Positions 12,095-23,215 of a DNA stretch of 64,000 nt are shown here, piece by piece (position 1 is the first letter of the stretch; each line of letters starts with the position of its first letter). The position numbers were made by a program, and so were the translations under genes. Location: the NCBI GenBank assembly GCA_023053575.1, contig JAKZAP010000001.1:8448849-8512848 (forward strand), read 5' to 3'. The notes beneath the pieces were generated by a model. That model made no database searches, was not told the DNA's origin, and saw only the letters and a list, made by a program, of their open reading frames with translations. This stretch comes from Branchinecta lynchi. Taxonomy: Eukaryota > Arthropoda > Branchiopoda > Anostraca > Branchinectidae.

Positions 12095-13790
12095 CTTGCC
12101 CTAGCCGGATGGTTAGTGTCGCAGTAGAATCCGCGACATTTTCAAAGGATAGGAATGGTCAAGCTATGTCGGCATCCACTTACCGAAATTATGTCATAAC
12201 CATACATTGACGAAGAAAAATTCAAGTTGCAAGTATTATCCTTTTGGATGTTTCGTCGTCGCTCTCCAAAATCATTGGCAACAAAGCCCAACCAGCGCAC
12301 GACCTTCTCCGAAGATTGAAAATTAAGTGTCTTTTGATGTGTGTTTAAGTGTTTTATTTATTTTCTTCAATTACTCTGCTTTTCCAAAATGGCGGGTTAC
12401 AAATCAATGAATTAATTAAAAATTAGATTAGTGGAGATTGTTCATCCATACTGCTTCCTTCTTTTCTTTTTCTTGTTCACCACACTTGACCAGCACAACT
12501 ATAAAATAGGATTCCATATCATTGCTCTTGGACCAACGACTACCCGTCTGGCTTTACATACAGGCCAAAGCGAGAGATAACCTAGATAGTGTCACTCAGA
12601 AAATAGACTGCAAGAAGTCTGGATAAGAAAAGGCGGTTAACATAAATTTTAAGTAATTAATTTCCGGGCCGTATGCAAGTAATTTTCGGAGACCAGGGGT
12701 ATTTTGTTAAAGGGTATTAACTAAAGGTCCCTCATATTCTTGAGACTGTGAGAAATGCAGCAAACAAAATTGACAGGGATCAATTTGTAAAATGGTCTTC
12801 AACCCCTAAAACGTAATAAATGTAACGAGTTGTAAAGTGTAACCTTTCCTTTGTTTGTGTATTTTGTATGGCATATTGGCTGTTTAACTTTGCCAAGTAA
12901 TACATAAATCAGCAGTATTTAGTGACATAGCTATCATAATTGTTGCCTGTACATGAAACCTACGAAAATCTGGAAACTTCTGAAATGTTCAATACTGAAT
13001 TTATTCGGTGCGTATTAGCGGGAATTTTTTGCACGTGTATTCCCATCTAGAATAGTGGTGGCCATTTCAGTCACGTATAGCAGATTCGACCATTCCTGGA
13101 GTGCTTTCTTACCCTTCGTGTGAATTTCCCCTCAACTTGGCCAGAGGCATCGTCGTTGTTGTCGGAACTGTGTCAGCGTTGCAATGCCTCTTGGAAAGAA
13201 AGGCTTTGATGATCCCGTCCCGGCAACCTGCTAATTTGAAACGCAAAGCCTCGGCATTAATATTCGCCCCTTTGAAGAGCTCTGGGGGGGAAAGAATGGT
13301 AATTGAGTTTCTGAAAGCAGAAAAATGAGATCTTTTCTGCGACGCATTAAAATGAAAGTCTTATAGGATTAGAAAAGCTGCTTTTTACGGGCGTTGAATA
13401 TATTACTCGGCTTTTGAAGAGGGGAAACCACGTTCGGATTTGGGATAATGCGTCGGCATATTTCTGAAATTTTGGAAAACAGTCCTGTCGTTTCTCAAAG
13501 GGACTACGTGGGAAAATCCACAGCCTCTTCTAGTTCGGTGGAGTGGCATTTTGGATGTGATAAGAAATTGGAATTTCTTTTATGAATATGAAATTCCTGA
13601 AGGGATCTAAGTCGCTGAAACTGAAAGAAGATGCGGGGTGGTTTTCCTTGTTCGCTGCTGTATATGAGAAGCTGTTCGATGAGATTGATACCATTTTAGA
13701 CAACTCGATTTAAAGCTAAAAGTCTGAAGAAAGGACGATCGTCTTTGCGAGAAGGGCACTGTGACACAGGGCTGAAACCACCCCTGAGGT
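12095..13790. other. No gene recognised
   Basis: AT-rich low-copy DNA with no protein-like frame above background and no repeat family shared with the rest of the window. Confidence 0.45.
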
Positions 13791-13794
13791 ATAT

Positions 13795-14416
13795 ATACCC
13801 AAGAGGATATATACCTTACTTGCTTATAATAATAGTGTGTATTCAGAAAAACCCGAAGGCCATATACACAAGCACATTACATATATATACGTACACAAAC
13901 TTAAACAAATCAATGAATCTCCTAACAAAATTCAAGTTTTAATCCACTATCAATGTATCGCCCTACTTTACAAATTACCTGCGCAGAAGTACTTAGTAAG
14001 ATACCAGGGAGGGCAACACTAATTCCCCGAAACGTATCCTCCCTCAAACCTGAAAGCTTATGGCACCTAGTAAGGAAATGGTCTAAACCATCATCTTCAA
14101 TCTCGCAAAAAGGGCAAGGTCGCCTGCTTCCTGGGTTCTTCCATTTGTCAAACATATTTTTTCTTCCCCGAAGTGGTAGACAATTTGCCCTCAACTGTAT
14201 CCAGTATGTAAGATAATGTGATGGGAGGTTTAACTTAAAATAAAACTCTGACTCGTACGTATATACCTTAGCTTTATACTTACTGTTCTTCTTCTGTAAT
14301 TGTTTTCCTCTTAGCGTGTTTGCCATCTTGCCTCTTCTATGAAATCCCTCTCGAGTCCGAGAATCAATAATTTTACTGAATTCTTTGAAGCAGTGCTTTC
14401 TTCGGGATCTGTCCAT
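13795..14416 (-). pseudogene. LINE 3' fragment: ORF2 C-terminus with zinc knuckle
   Basis: The minus-strand frame from 14416 to 13922 (164 codons) ends like a non-LTR retrotransposon ORF2. A basic stretch is followed by YWIQLRANCLPLRGR, then a knuckle CPFC-x7-H-x4-C containing DGLDHFLTRC, then SGLR. These are known features of LINE polymerase C-termini. The 3' flank (13800-13900) contains CATATACACAAG and CTTCGGGTTTTTCTG in minus orientation, matching the 3' flank of the copy at 36440-36785, so both belong to one family. Upstream minus-strand sequence (to about 14480) may continue it in another frame. The rest of the element is absent: it is 5'-truncated and inactive. Confidence 0.75.
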
Positions 14417-15942
14417 GTCAACCTAAATGTGATGGTACGGGATCGAAGCATGGGGAATACAAGGCTTTTCCATCCCCAAGCTAATATCCTAAAGGATTTT
14501 CAAGAAGAGAAGGGATAGGCTTCAAACTTTGATTGGAATTGAATAGAAAACCAGGTGGAAAGTGGAAGAAAAGTTCGTCTTTTTATAAGGAAGACTCATC
14601 GTTTTTCTTGGTCAAACCGCCGAGCTTCTGTGGTTGCGTTGCATTGGATCTTCGAACAGCAGTTTACCGAAGACAAAATACCGTATTCTAGGGAAGGTTA
14701 AAAGACTATGTTGATTGTGTCTTTCATGTATGTTGACGTGTAAATGGCCTAACAGCTTTTAATAATAGCTGTGCCCCTGCGCAGCGTTTTTTTTCGTGTC
14801 ATCGACAGAAACCGTGATTGAGTTTCAGTAGGGACGTCCTCTATCGCTAGTGATGCTAGTCTCGCTGCTATTTGGTGTGTCACTTTTCTGTCGTCTTGGT
14901 GCTAGTCTCTAGTGTTATTTTGCTCTGTTTAGGTCGCTGGCCTCGAGGTCCTCTGTCTGTACATATATGAAAATGGTATGTTTAAATCGAACAGTCAATT
15001 TGTTTACACAAATAGCTTAAAGCTATATGTTCGTCATTCAAAATATTTACGATGGACATTGATACAGGGGATATCAAATATAATAATATGATTTAGGAAT
15101 AACGTCCTGAAGTAAGTGCGGGTAAGAAATACCTAAAAACTGACTAGACCAATCGAGAGACGAATGCGAAGCACTTTGCTGCCTTACGAGTTTGTTCGTC
15201 TCCTCTCCATAAAGTAAAATGTTTCTTATAATCTTTCTGGTATTAGACATAAGGTTAGAGAAATGGCAGAGCGAGTAATTCTTTTGTATTAGGGGCGGTT
15301 CAAGTTGCAGCTGAATGAATTACCAATAACTGCTCTTTATAGTCAGCATTCTATTTTTTTTTTTGTCTGAGACCCTAATGGGACAAAGACCGCTTACAGT
15401 TTCCCAAATTCGAAGATGGCCCACGAAATGACAAGAAACAGTATAAAAAACAAACAATTACACCTTACGTTGTTTTTCCAGTTGCTCATCCTATTCATAC
15501 AGTCTTGTTTATTTCGCTTTAGATGCGTGAATGGTTCGAAAAACCGCTTTTGTTCGAAAATAGTCTTTAGTTATGTGAGAACCTTGTTTCAGTCCTACCG
15601 CTTGCTCTCGAGTGTGTCCGAGCGACACATGATCGCTTTGTATACCGCCGACACTAATGAATTGGCCTAATTGGGTTTTTATGCTTTCAAAGCGGGATAA
15701 CTATCTTGATAATAACAAAGTAAATATACTTAAGAAAGGTAATGTTGCTTCCGTTTATAGTAGAGCCATGCTTCTATCAATAACTCTAAAAATTTTGGAC
15801 TACCTTGGTTTTGTGTCAGTCAAATAGGTATAATAAACAAGAGCTTAGTAGACTATCGGCTAAGAGCCAAGTGCTTCAGCTTTTTTTTAAGAAAAAAGAT
15901 CAGATTTTGATTCGATTCTGTTCGTTTCGTTTCTGTTCGTCC
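14417..15942. other. No gene recognised
   Basis: About 1.5 kb with only short frames. The longest, on the plus strand at 15416-15670, has no motif or good splice sites. Confidence 0.4.
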
Positions 15943-18912
15943 TTTTTATGGCACTTGAGCTTACTCAAGTGCCATATAGCGATTGTTATTTCTGTCCGTC
16001 AGTCGGTCTGTCGGTCCCGGTTTTGCTAGTTCGGGCACTTCCAGATAAGCTAGGACGATGAAACTTGACAAGCACATCAGGAACTGGACCAGATTAAATT
16101 AGAAATTGTCGCTTCCTCGATCCGACCATCTGGAGGGGAGTGGAGGGAGGGGGAATCCGGAAAAAATAGGAAAAATGAAATATTTTTAGCTTACGAACGG
16201 GTGATCGGATCTTAATGAAACTTAATACATGGAAGGACTTCGTGTCTCAGACCCTCCATTTTAAATCCAGACCGGATCCGGTGACACTGGGGGGAGTTAG
16301 AGGGGGAAACCGGAAATCTTGGAAAACACTTAGAGTGGAGGGATCCGAATGAAACTTGGTGGAAAGTACAAGCAAAAGTCCTAGATACGTGACTGATATA
16401 ACCGGAACGGATCCGCTCACTTTGGGGGAGTTGGGGGGGGGGAGAAGTCCGAATTTGTAGTGATCCCGCGAGTTCCGTGCTTCCTGATGTGCTGGGACGA
16501 TGGAAATTGACAGGCATGTCTGGGACCCGACCAGCTTAAATAGGAAATCATCAATTCCCCGATTCGACCATCTGGGGGGGGGGGAGTGGAGGGAGGGTGA
16601 AGCCAAAATTTGAGGTATTTTTAGCTTGCGAACGGGTGATCGGATCTTGATGAAAATTGATATTTAGGATGACCTCGTGTCTCAGACACCTCACTTTAAA
16701 TCCGGGCCGGATCCGATGACACTGGGGAGAGTTGGAGGAGGGAACCGGAAATTTTGAGAAACGCTTAAAGTGGAGGGATCGGGATGAAACTTGGTGGGAA
16801 AAACAACCACAGGTCCTAGAAACGTCATTGACATAACCGGACCGGATCAGGGCACTGTGGGGGAGTTGGGGTGGGGAACCGGAAATTTTGAGAAACGCTT
16901 AAAGTGGAGGGATCGGGATGAAACTTGGTGGGAAAAACAAGCACAGGTCCTAGACACGTCATTGACATAACCGGACCGGATCAAGGCACTGTGGGGGAGT
17001 TGGGATGGGGGTCCGGATTTCTAGCGATCCCGCGAGTTCGGCATACTTCCTGGTGTCCTAGGGCGATGAAACTTGGCAGGTATGTCAAGGATCCGAACAG
17101 ATTGACTTGAGAACAGCCGTTTCCCCGACCCGACCATCGTGGGGGGAGTGGGTGGATGGGGAGTCCGGAATCTAGTGGCGTGCATAACTTTTGAACGGGT
17201 GATCGGATCTTGATGAAAATTGATATTTAGGATGACCTCGTGTCTCAGACACCTCACTTTAAATCCGGGCCGGATCCGATGACACTGGGGGGAGTTGGAG
17301 GAGGTAACCGGAAATTTTGAGAAACGCTTAAAGTGGAGGGATCGGGATGAAACTTGGTGGGAAAAACAAGCACAGGTCCTAGACACGTCATTGACATAAC
17401 CGGACCGGATCCGATGACACTGGGAGGAGTTGGAGGAGGGATCCGGAAATTTTGAGAAACGCTTAAAGTGGAGGGATCGGGATGAAACTTGGTGGGAAAA
17501 ACAAGCACAGGTCCTCGACACGTCATTGACATAACCGGACCGGATCAGGGCACTGTGGGGGAGTTGGGGTGGGGGTCCGGATTTCTAGCGATCCCGCGAG
17601 TTCGGCATACTTCCTGATGTCCTAGGACGATGAAACTTGGCAGGTATGTCAGGGATCCGAACAGATTGACTTGAGAACAGCCGTTTCCCCGACCCGACCA
17701 TCGTGGGGGGAGTGGGTGGATGGGGAGTCCGGAATCTAGTGGCGTGCATAACTTTTGAACGGGTGATCGGATTTGAATGAAACTTGTCTAGTGAGCTATC
17801 GCCTCGGACGTTCAGTGTCACGTCCGAGTCGGGTCCGATACCTGTGGGGATGGGGGGGGGTGTGGAAAACTCAAGAAACTCTAAAAGTAGAGGGATTGGG
17901 ACGAAACTTAATGGATGGAACAAGCATTAGGCCTAGATGAAATTGACGGAGCCAGATGGTTTCGGGGCTCTGTGGGGGGAGTTGGAGAGGGTTTCCTGGA
18001 ATTCCGGTAGTCGTGAGTTAGAATAGTTCCAGATGTAAAACGACAACGAAACTTTGCAGGCATATTAGCGACCCGAATTATCTTGACTTAAAAACCTGAC
18101 ACAACATACCCCCGGAAACTTCCGTTCCTAGATCCGAGCATTTTTGGGGGAGCAAGAGAAGAGAAATATGGACTTCTATAAATTGCGAACGAGTGGTCTG
18201 ATTCGAGTGAAACTTCATGGGTGATACGAATCGATGGCCTCGACATGTAAAACATGCGTTCGAACCATATGCGACCATGATTAGGGGAATTGGGGGTGGG
18301 GGGACTTTTGACATGCACAAAAACCAAACGGATGGACCGAATGAGATGCAATTCGACAGTGCCGAGTTTATGCGGCCTAGATTTGTTATTTGGCGTCTGG
18401 GCCGGATTCGGCCAAGGTAGGGGGGGATACTGGAAACTTGCAGATAGGCTATGCTCCAATTCCAATCAAACTTGATGAGGGAATTAAGAGATTGGGCCCG
18501 AACCGGCTCCGACAACGTTGGTGGGAAGGGGGGGGGGGTACCGGAACTTTCCAAAAATGCTCAGATTCGAGTGAAACTTGGTAGATGGTATAAACGAAGA
18601 TGCTCTAGGTGGTCGATTTTTTTTTTATTCCGAACCAGATTCGGCCACGGTAGGTGGAAATAGAGTGAGTACCGGAAATCGTGTAGCACGTCTAGGGATC
18701 AAACAAATGGATTTATTGGGATGAAAGTTTGAACAGTCATGTGCATTTGCAATCGAGACGATGCCGGAACTGCTCAGAAATGAGTGAAACTAAATATCCT
18801 ATTTCTATTTCCGAACCGCCTTTTTGGATTGCGGGTGTATTTTGTGACGTTTTCATCTACTTTCTTGTACAGCCTACTCGTACAAGTGCCATATGAGCTC
18901 GTAGCTCTTGTT
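15943..18912 (+). mobile_element. Family F1 element, long copy
   Basis: The left end is TTTTTATGGCACTTG followed within a few bases by CAAGTGCCATATA, forming a hairpin. Next comes a head with CGGTCTGTCGGTC, then many units containing GATGAAACTTG, CCGGACCGGATC and GGAGTTGG. The right end is CAAGTGCCATATGAGCTC with TAGCTCTTGTT. The same ends bound copies at 19032-20427, 57497-58722 and 59371-61086. Proline-rich frames such as FHPDPSTLSVS recur on the minus strand only because the repeat unit lacks stops. No transposase or polymerase is visible, so the element must be non-autonomous or a satellite-like unit. The transposon class is unknown. Confidence 0.7.
16778..17770 (+). repeat. Homogenised tandem units with 564-bp higher-order repeat
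   Basis: Within F1, ATCGGGATGAAACTTGGTGG units start at 16778, 16912, 17341 and 17476, spaced 134-135 bp within pairs, and are nearly identical. On a larger scale the segment from about 16900 recurs from about 17465 (GTTCGGCATACTTCCTG at 17036 and 17600, 564 bp apart) with very few differences. This indicates recent unequal exchange or gene conversion, unlike the diverged units at the element edges. Confidence 0.75.
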
Positions 18913-19031
18913 GAATGTTCTTTTTCTTCCGATGGGACACGACGGTTATAAAAATGAAGTTGCTGTAAGACAGTTTTTGTGTATATGGACTTTTGTTTTT
19001 TAAATATCGAGGGAGGGCCTGACACTACCTC

Positions 19032-20427
19032 TTTTTATGGCACTTGCAGCCTCTGGCTCAAGTGGTATGTACCGATCGCTAGTCCGTCTGTCGGTCGGGC
19101 GGTATGCCCCACGATTGCTAGTAAGGGTACTTCCAAATGTGTTGGGACGATGAAACTTGGCAGGCATATTAGGGACCTGACCAAACTAATTTGGAAATAA
19201 TCAGTTTCCTGATCCGACCATCTGGGGGGAGTGGAGGGAGGGGGAATCCGGAAAATTGAATTGTGCGTAACTTTCGAACGGGTGATAGGATTCGAATGGA
19301 ACTCAATAACTGAATAGAAGACATGTCACTGATATCCTATTTGAAGTCCGGACCGGATTCGACAGCTGTGGGGGATTTTGGGGGGGGGGCGGAAACATCG
19401 AGAAACGATTAAAATGGAGGGATCGGAGTGAAACTTGCTAGGAAGAACAAGCATACATTTACACAATTGGACTGGATCCAGACACTTTGGGGGGGGGGGG
19501 GTCCCGCAATTCCGGTGATAGCGGTTTTGGGGATTTTCACGACGAAACTTGGCAGGCATATCAGGGATCCGAGCAAGCTGTCCTGAGAATAAATCATCGT
19601 GGGGGAGTGGAGGGAGGGGGGATCCGGAATATTGAGTGATGCGTAACTTTAGAACGGGTGATCGGATTCCAGTGAAATTTAAGAACTGAACGGAGGGCAT
19701 GTCTATGATGTTCTTTTTATGTCTGAACCGGATCCGACAACTGTTGGGAAGGGGCGGAAAATACGTTACGCGCTTAGATAGATCGGGATGGAACTTGGTG
19801 GGAATAACAAACAAATGCTCTAGATAAATCATTTAAGGAACCGGATTAGATCCGGGCACTGTGGAGAAGTTGGAGGGGGCGGAATACCGGTGATCGCGAG
19901 TTAAGGTGTGCTAGGACGATGAAACTTGGCTGGAAGCTGCAACATTGGGAATTCGACGAAGAATTGCTTAGAAATCGTTACTTCCCAAATCTGACCATTC
20001 CTTAAAGTAATCTTATCCGCAAAGTAAGAAAACAACAACTTTTTAGCAAACTATACATTTTCACGATCCCCATGAGCCCATGATCATTTTTGTCTCAAGG
20101 GTTTTGCTTACAAATGAATTTCTAGCTCCCTTAAATGCGCATCTTAGCCGCAAAGTCGAACGATACATTTCGGCACATGCTCATTTGTGCCACAAGGGTT
20201 TTGCTTAAAAATTAATGTCTAGCACCCTTAAAGTACGTATCTTAATCGAAAAGTAAAATAAATACTTTTTACCAAACTGTACATTTCGGCGATTTCCAAG
20301 GGTCCATGATCATTCTCATCTCAAGGGTATTCTTACAAATGATCAAAACATACCCACGAAAAGGCAAAGTACATATTTCATCCCGAACCAGCCTTGCAAG
20401 TGCCATATGAGCTTCTAGCTCTTGTTT
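19032..20427 (+). mobile_element. Family F1 element, second copy
   Basis: It has the same left end (TTTTTATGGCACTTG near 19032) and right end (TTGCAAGTGCCATATGAGCTT..CTCTTGTTT near 20427) as the preceding copy. After the GATGAAACTT units it carries a second array at about 20040-20390: three units of about 110 bp with ACATTTTCACGATCCCC, CATGATCATTTTTGTCTCAAGGG and GCTTACAAATGAAT. That second array is also at 33900-34440. A gap of about 120 bp separates the two head-to-tail F1 copies. Confidence 0.7.
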
Positions 20428-21210
20428 GTTTCTATGGGATTTGTTTCCTTGCAAAAATCGATTGAAATTAAGAGTATTTATATTCTCTTGTCTTAAAATT
20501 CCTAATCGCAAAGCGGTTGTCTGACCCAGTGAACTGACTGATTAATTGTCTATCAATTTTCCGGACGATTGTCTTTTTCTGTAAGTTGGCAAATGTGCGA
20601 AGGTACATTTATTTGCGTTTTTTTTTTTCACATGGAAAACTTTGTGTATGAGTAGCAGGCGTCACCATGATTTAAAGCCTGAGAAATTTTGGTCTGAAGC
20701 TGTCATCCTTAAATCAAAAAAATACCTCCAGGCTTACCATAATTCCTCCACAAAACCGTGACAGATTAAACAAAAAAATGATGATGCATGCATCACAGCC
20801 CGTATTGTTTAGTAATCAAGCTTCACGTCGCTGGGCTTCCGTTATCCAGGAAAATTACGTTAATGATGTTTGGTAATTTGAGGAAGAGTGCGCTGTCGTT
20901 AATTAATCACAAATTACATCCAAATAGCCTCTCTGTCTCCGGCTGATTTGTTTGTTTGTTCTGTCAGACTCGATGATGATTGCGACGAACGTGTGAAATT
21001 ACGTGCGTTTCTGTATTTGTTGGGAAAAACCTCTGACGAGTTCTTTGACTTCCGGAAATGCTAGGAATTGTAGGTTCCCGCAATGGGTTGTAAGGAACGG
21101 TGAAAAGGTGGTTAGTGAGACCTGGAAGGTGGTCGGAATTTATTACATCTGTCAAACCCGAGGAGTAAAATTTATGGACGAATAGTAAACCACAACTCAG
21201 TCATCTTATT
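20428..21210. other. No gene recognised
   Basis: Low-copy sequence downstream of F1. It includes a homeodomain-like TTAATTAATCACAAATTACA stretch near 20900 but no coding signal. Confidence 0.4.
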
Positions 21211-21325
21211 CCTTCATCCCAAGCTGACTGCGAATCATATTTGATATTGCAAAACGGATACGTCAGTTGAATTTTATTAGAGCTATATTTCGGCCCTTCT
21301 TGGCAAGGGTCCTCTTCAGGCTCAA
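21211..21325 (-). repeat. Hammerhead-like core, subfamily B, best-preserved single copy
   Basis: On the minus strand the order is CTGAAGA (21313-21319), a hairpin with GG/CC and CCCTT/AAGGG pairs separated by one bulged A, then GAAA (21288-21291), a TAGCTCTAATAAAATTCA spacer, and CTGACGTATCCGTTTTGC. It ends in the family tail GTCAGCTTGGGATGAAGGAA. All core bases of the hammerhead consensus are present. Stems I and III are not convincing. Confidence 0.65.
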
Positions 21326-21929
21326 AACCGCTCAAGTTGGAAAAAAGAACTTGTTTAACAACACTGACGATTGATTTAAATTTATCGATTTAGTAAGCGG
21401 ATAGCTTTATTTTGTCAATATACAGAAGAAAAACTAGAGTAAATACAATAATCAGTGACTGAATAATGCATCTACGGAACTTGCACTAGATTGATTAAGG
21501 TCGTTTGCAGCAAGTCTTACCGAATCCGTTGACTATCGAGTTCCATGGTTAGGAGTCGAACTTGTTGGCCCACACTCCTCTCAAATTCAACGTTCAAACC
21601 ACTATCGATGACTAACGACAAACGTCATTGGGAAAGCCTTTAATTGAAATTCAGCGTTTTGTTGTTCGAAAATAGCTAAATTTGTGTGGCATGAAAACAT
21701 AACGGTGTCAGAACATTAACTAGCTGAAATTGAGTATATTCGTATCTGGGAAATGACTAAATGTGTGTGGCATGAAACCAAAATAGTCTCAACATTTACT
21801 TTTGTTACTGGGTAGACTAATGTGTCCCTATCTTTAATCCAGCGTAATTACCTTTGATGATATCTCTCGCCTCCTATTCTGGACAATCCACTTAGTATTT
21901 TTTTGAGACCTTTTGTTTAGTCATGCAAT
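21326..21929. other. No gene recognised
   Basis: AT-rich low-copy DNA. GTGTGGCATGAAA recurs twice (near 21685 and 21765) in a short imperfect duplication. Nothing coding is seen. Confidence 0.4.
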
Positions 21930-22360
21930 CGTAATTAGCTAATTGTGCTTCATGTAATCTGGCTCTTATCTGTCGACTTTAAGCGCTAATTGCAGCTGAT
22001 TGTAATTAGAAAAAACGGAGTGCTAACTCGTTTCTCTCGTAATGCCATCTACATAAATGGCGCTCGCAATTTGCGGCCCATTTTCTCTCCTTTAACACCA
22101 CTGTCTAGTGATCCCTGCTGAATAATTAATGACGGGACTGTAATTAAGAGGTGATATAATGCGTGGTGAATTTTTTGCCTAGGCGGAGAAAGTAAATTAA
22201 TAAGAATAAAGGAACGCTCAACTGTCGGCGAAATGGCACGTCGATTGATTGGTGGAAAATAAGTTCTGACGGCAGTCCATGTAATGGGATAATTATTCTT
22301 GCCAGGCATGGCGGCGATTGAGGTTTCTGTGGCCGTGCAAAGCACGTTAAATTAATAGAA
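21930..22360. promoter_or_regulatory. Candidate enhancer: cluster of homeodomain-type motifs
   Basis: Within about 430 bp are GTAATTAGCTAATTG, GCTAATTGCAG, TGTAATTAG, AATAATTAATG, GTAATTAAG, AAATTAATAAG, GATTGATTGG, ATAATTATTC and AAATTAATAG. That is about nine TAAT-core sites, several paired. The stretch is free of the repeat families that fill the window and lies about 2.1 kb upstream of the zinc-finger exon, probably in its intron or 5' flank. The motif counts are observed; the enhancer role is inferred, and AT-rich DNA can produce such motifs by chance. Confidence 0.35.
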
Positions 22361-23027
22361 CATGTCAGATTGGAACTGCATTTGGCAAAACATTCAAAGC
22401 ACCAGTGACATCTCTAAGCCATCCATTCTTATCCGAAAATGGCTTCTGCTAATACCTATGCAATTTTCGAGATGGTTTATGCTTTGCCTAGAAAACCTGT
22501 CCATTGCTTCACACTTCACTAGCGTTCTCTGATTAGTTGGGATTGATCAAAGAGCTTGGAACCGTAATGAAAGGAAACACGAAATTCCTCGTTTTCTGGT
22601 GCGAAATCTTGTCCAGATTGAACAATCCCGGATAGGATTTTTTGTTGATGTACATACATATATGTATAAGAAATTATGTTTTCTTATGAAATAACTGATG
22701 ATCAGATTTCTCATTTTGGGGCTACGACTCGTCCACTCGGAGACGTTAATCATTTGTTATCCTTTTTAACGGAACCTTCACTTGCCTTACACAAACCTTA
22801 GCTATGTATTGAACACATCTACTGTATCAGTATTACCTTAATCAAATACCTTAATTCGCCTTTCGAAAGCGGTGATGAATCTGTTATGCTCCGCTTTAGT
22901 TACAAGCCATGTCAGTGTCTGCTCGTTCCGCTACCCAGTTTATCTTCTCTTTCACGTTTCTGTAGCCTGTTCCTTTTCTAACTGGCAAGCGTAGGGATTT
23001 GCGAACCCAAGTGGTCACCCAAGATCC

Positions 23028-23158
23028 CAGGGTTGGTCACCAAAAGTAACTTTGTACACCCTGGAAAGTAACCCAGAAGTATCTCAAAGTAACCAAATGT
23101 AACCCAAAGTCTCCTGAAGTAACTCGTACACCCTGGTTCTTGGTGACCAACCCTGGTT
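23028..23158. repeat. Foldback repeat with heptad-like AAGTAAC interior
   Basis: CAGGGTTGGTCACCAA at the left and TTGGTGACCAACCCTG at the right form arms of at least 16 bp. The interior repeats AAGTAACC-like words seven or so times and contains ACACCCTGG twice. No ORF and no clear target duplication. Confidence 0.55.
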
Positions 23159-23215
23159 GCGAAGCGTTGGTACGTGAAGACGAAGGTTACGGGTTCAAAT
23201 CCGGCTCGAGGTGCA
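23150..23215 (+). repeat. tRNA-like sequence, probably a SINE head
   Basis: A perfect B-box, GGTTCAAATCC at 23192-23202, lies behind an anticodon-loop-like TGAAGA and an A-box-like TTGCGAAGCGTTGG at 23157-23170. The A-to-B distance is too short and the arms do not pair well enough for a working tRNA. It is best read as a tRNA-derived repeat. Confidence 0.4.

Noticed and set aside
16778..17600. CRISPR-like regularly spaced repeats
   Set aside because: The unit is a contiguous 135-bp tandem repeat without unique spacers, in an animal genome.
17021..17923. Long proline-rich minus-strand frames with FHPDPSTLSVS repeats
   Set aside because: They arise because the F1 tandem unit has no stop in that frame; the same peptide appears in several unlinked F1 copies with no start, splice or domain support.
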